From the NCBI GenBank assembly GCA_024196135.1, contig JAMQCK010000478.1:1-21838 (forward strand): 21,838 nt of DNA, in the 5' to 3' direction. A program made the translations under genes and the position numbers. Under the pieces are notes generated by a model, which saw only the letters and a program-made list of their open reading frames with translations, was not told the origin of the DNA and made no database searches. Origin of the DNA: Pleurotus ostreatus/Saccharomyces cerevisiae fusant (Eukaryota > Opisthokonta). This document shows positions 19,301 through 21,838 of the stretch, piece after piece. Each line of letters starts with the position of its first letter. The first letter of the stretch is position 1.

Positions 19301-20837
19301 CGCGAATCTCGATGTGACTTATGTGCAAACCGTCTATCAGGTTTTGGACCGCTTCCGGAGTTCTCCCGGGAGTCGCCGTGAGTGCAAGGACACGGAAGTG
19401 TGTGTTTGTCGCCATCATGTAACGCATGATTTGGTTGTACGCGTAATTTCCGGTCGCACGATGAGCCTCGTCTGCAGTGCTGTGAGATGCGCGGCGCAGT
19501 GTTTATCTGTGTACCAACCGAAGACTATGAGGACAACCCTAGAGGCATCGCAAGCTCCGCTGGACAGGTCGTTGACAAGCGTCTGTGGGGTAACATAGAA
19601 CAGCCGTTTCTGCTGCCACTGCGAGTCAGAAACGTCAGCGAGCACGTAGATTTGCTGGAGTTGCTTGTCTGACACACCTCGCGCTTGCGCAAAGCCTTCG
19701 GCTTATTGCCTGTAAGCTCCACTGCGTCGGCAGACGGTATGCCACACGTCTTATGGCTGGCCTCGATTTGTTGAGAGACAAGCGGCTTCGTGGGCGCCAC
19801 GAAGATAACCTGGCCTGCAGGGTACCATCGACAGACTGTGTTGGTCTCAGTAAGCACTTGAAGTCCATGACAGTAACAGACACGTAACAGTTCAGCATGA
19901 CGGTGCCCGCGATGAACGTCTTGCCAAGGCCGGTGGGCAAGGCGACGATAGTGTTGTCGAACAGGCAGCGCTCGACAATGTCATACTGGTAATCTCGCTT
20001 GGGACGATTGAGAGGGTATATCCACTGCTGTATCGCCGTCACGTCCGGCTGAAGCCTCACCAATGGCGCCTTTTCTCATCAGAAGCCATTGATATGTCAG
20101 AAGTTAAGATTGCACGTACCCCGCTGCAGCACACCGAACATCGTCGATAAGCCTGCATACCACTAGCCAAAGCGCCCCTGTACTCACTCGACTGCGGCTA
20201 GTCAGCTTGATGTGACGAGCTACAGAGCTAACTACGTACCTGCTGATAATGGGGAGGAAATCTTCTCAAGCCCATCGGACGCTTTCCAGTCGTACCTCTC
20301 CGAGTTGTCAGTATGTGCCCCGCCCGTGCCTTTGTTCTCGCTCTGGTCTGCCTTGCCCTTGCCTTTGCCCTTGCAGACCTCGTTGCCGTTGTCCCCAGTC
20401 TTCGCTTTTCTGCGCTTGAGCTCCGTTTTTGAGAACACAGTGTAGTCCCACACTTTTTTCTTCAGGAGAGTCGGATGGCTATCTTTCCGTTGACGAGATG
20501 TAGATGCTATTTGCGATGCTCGACGTAACGATGCTGGCGGTGATATCGTAGCGAACGGCTGCCTGCCAGAGTACGCGGTGCCCGCAATAGTGCGCTGAGG
20601 CAACTCACTTCCTTCCGCATGTTCTGCCAGCTTTTCTGTCACGAACCTGTCAAGGCGCTCGAGCTCCTCCCCTGGGATTTCCAGGTCGTATCCACAGTAT
20701 GAGTCGTCGCAGGCCAGCGACCGCCGTCGAAGCGCGTTCGGTGCTGAGCGATGTTCCGGTTGGAGCTGCTCCTCTATGCGCGCCACCTCTTCCAGAGCAG
20801 CATCGTCTAGGTCGCTGAACGAGTACTCCGAGCTCAT
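16230..20837 (-). CDS. MPH1: ATP-dependent DNA helicase MPH1 / FANCM family (11 exons)
   Basis: Superfamily 2 helicase that remodels D-loops and stalled forks in the nucleus (family knowledge). Exons on the minus strand: 20837-20240, 20152-20120, 20074-19889, 19835-19678, 19618-19519, 19471-19260, 19209-19135, 19065-18901, 18809-18357, 18292-18164 and 18107-16230. They total 3987 bases, exactly 1329 codons, with every junction in phase. Motifs: RDYQ (237-240); Walker A PTGLGKT (257-263); [16 protein letters not shown] (359-362), restored only by splicing; TATPG (390-394); GTIGMCYN at the start of exon 9; [13 protein letters not shown] (674-686); QRLGRTGR (705-712). The last 600 or so residues are low-complexity, basic and serine-rich, ending in an 11-Asp run. 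No ERCC4 nuclease domain is seen, as in other fungal Mph1 proteins. The start ATG encodes [12 protein letters not shown]; upstream in-frame codons lack an ATG. Least certain are exon 2 (33 bases) and the GAG and AAG acceptors before exons 3 and 10. Confidence 0.92.
16278..16310 (-). repeat. (GTC)11 microsatellite encoding poly-aspartate in MPH1
   Basis: Eleven perfect GTC units on the plus strand read as GAC on the minus strand and encode eleven aspartates near the C-terminus of the helicase, about 17 residues before the stop. Perfect unit identity suggests recent slippage and likely length polymorphism. Confidence 0.9.
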
Positions 20838-21473
20838 CCTTGTTAAACGAAACAAGGTGCAGCTCAGCGACGATCGTGAAGTCTTGGGCAAAGAAGGGAG
20901 AACCGCCAGTCGGCTTTGTAAGTCGTCAGATTCCGATCACTACGGAGACAGCTTAGTGGCGTTCTCTTGGCGTTCGCAATAGTGCTCCTCAATTTAGCGT
21001 TCCAAACGCTGTTTCGAACGCTCTCTGGGACGCGGCTGACAGAAAAACGCAGGAAGAAGCACGACCATGTGCACATATCTGATGTTTTTCCCCTGAGCTT
21101 GCGCCAAGGCCGATCGAGGCGGGAAGCGTGGGCCGACGTGCTGGGATGACCCTCATCGCAACACGAGGTGCGCTCTACGCATGATTTGCGCAATAAGGGT
21201 CGAACGGCAGTCCATTGGACGCACACTTCCTGCAGATCGAAGACAAGGATTACTCCCATCGGGTTTCTAACATAATGAATGTCATACATCGCATGTGCTT
21301 AATGTCTCGACGAAACCCTAGACGTCTACCCACAACGCCCAGCACACAACCAAAAGGACGGGGCTTTGATCGAGACCCCGCGCTGCGCAAAGTCTTGGGT
21401 AACCCTTGACGGATCTCAACGGTATTGGATGCTTGTGTCTATATCGGGCAGTCAGAACGCCGAGGACTATGTA
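20838..21473. other. MPH1 upstream region, no other gene recognised
   Basis: It holds the promoter side of the helicase gene. A 141-codon minus-strand frame (21289-20864) and shorter plus-strand frames have no recognisable motif. No TATA box or defined transcription-factor site can be supported. Confidence 0.4.
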
Positions 21474-21838
21474 CAGTGGCGGCCAAATCAATTGCGCGCT
21501 GCCTTTTTCGGAAAGATCGCCGAGGCGCGTATTGGACGAGCTCGGCGGGCCTCAAGAACTTCATAGAACGGTAGAGCGCCATGGAAAACCCCCATCTGCA
21601 TACCAACTTTGCGAGGGTGTGCTTTTGATGCTCACAGAACGTGTCAGGATGTGTCATATGGCACTACATGCCCTCACGTACTTTACCCCGCATATCTCAC
21701 AGTATGTATGCTCGTTCCGCCTGAAACTCCGTATTCCGGGGATTTCCGCCTCGATCTACCGTTCTGTGAGGAAGCCAGATTTTTTCGACCACGTCCAACG
21801 CCCGCTTCGGCGATCTTTCCGAAAAAGGCAGCGCGCAA
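21474..21838 (+). mobile_element. Tc1-like MITE, copy C (nearly complete, cut by window end)
   Basis: It starts after TA (21472-21473) with CAGTGGCGGCCAAATCAATT and ends at the window edge inside the opposite arm (GGCAGCGCGCAA). Aligning with copy A predicts the missing end about 18 bases beyond, for a total of about 383 bases. The two arms form inverted repeats of roughly 110 bases, strongest over the outer 65. The TA flank and CAGTG...GGCCA terminus suggest mobilisation by a Tc1/mariner transposase; none is encoded here. Confidence 0.8.

Noticed and set aside
20838..20891. Upstream extension of MPH1 to a TTG at 20891
   Set aside because: The extension has no ATG; the first in-frame ATG at 20837 is followed by an acidic N-terminus and is the natural eukaryotic start.
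1..21838. Window-end direct repeats as LTRs of one giant retroelement
   Set aside because: The repeats contain Tc1-like MITE termini with inverted arms, a third copy lies inverted at 14328, and the interval encodes host genes, not gag-pol.
1..21838. tRNA, rRNA or CRISPR features
   Set aside because: No cloverleaf with a GGTTCRANYCC-type arm, no rRNA-like segment and no regularly spaced repeats were seen. A structured RNA search by covariance model would be needed to exclude small RNAs.

Overview
The window looks like a piece of an agaricomycete (mushroom-forming basidiomycete) nuclear genome. The evidence is short introns of about 45-90 bases with CTGAC-like branch sites, two diverged F-box/leucine-rich proteins of the kind expanded in Agaricomycetes, a fungal Mph1/FANCM DNA helicase gene, and decayed LINE-like reverse transcriptases with the C-terminal zinc motif common in these fungi. 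Only three genes look intact. The rest is repeat-rich sequence with nested small transposons.

Layout, left to right. Positions 1-193 are the right arm of a Tc1-like miniature element (MITE), abutting the end of a second MITE family (200-216). An F-box protein gene occupies 852-2418 (+), with a required 27-base first exon. Positions 2549-2740 hold a dispersed repeat with an inverted relative at about 12690-12890. Positions 3105-5840 are a frameshifted LINE-type reverse transcriptase on the minus strand, broken by a 163-base insert with a 15-base target duplication (4951-5113) and by a 394-base inverted-repeat MITE (4402-4795). Positions 6586-8350 are a nest of MITEs: a 639-base element with an 8-base target duplication sits inside a relative, whose right terminus is itself split by a 456-base MITE of the GACCG family. 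A second F-box gene lies at 9071-10727 (+) with three exons, one of only 24 bases. A C-terminal fragment of another LINE-type reverse transcriptase lies at 11361-12077 (-). Positions 12.9-16.2 kb have no gene I can support, but carry a second, shorter copy of the G/C-tailed insert (13974-14020), a truncated Tc1-like MITE (14328-14580) and a compact 112-base GACCG MITE (14660-14771). Positions 16230-20837 (-) are an 11-exon MPH1/FANCM helicase gene; I could place all ten introns so that the phases agree and the total coding length is a multiple of three (1328 aa). The right edge (21474-21838) is a third copy of the Tc1-like MITE, nearly identical in its right arm to the window start.

The genes do not form an operon or pathway. 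The F-box proteins are probable substrate receptors of SCF ubiquitin ligases, and the helicase acts in replication-fork repair. The most unusual item is a pair of short insertions that share a 3' segment ending in a run of C (G on the plus strand), each flanked by a perfect 15-base duplication beginning GCACGTGAC. They look like a 5'-truncated, C-tailed retroposon family with a target preference.
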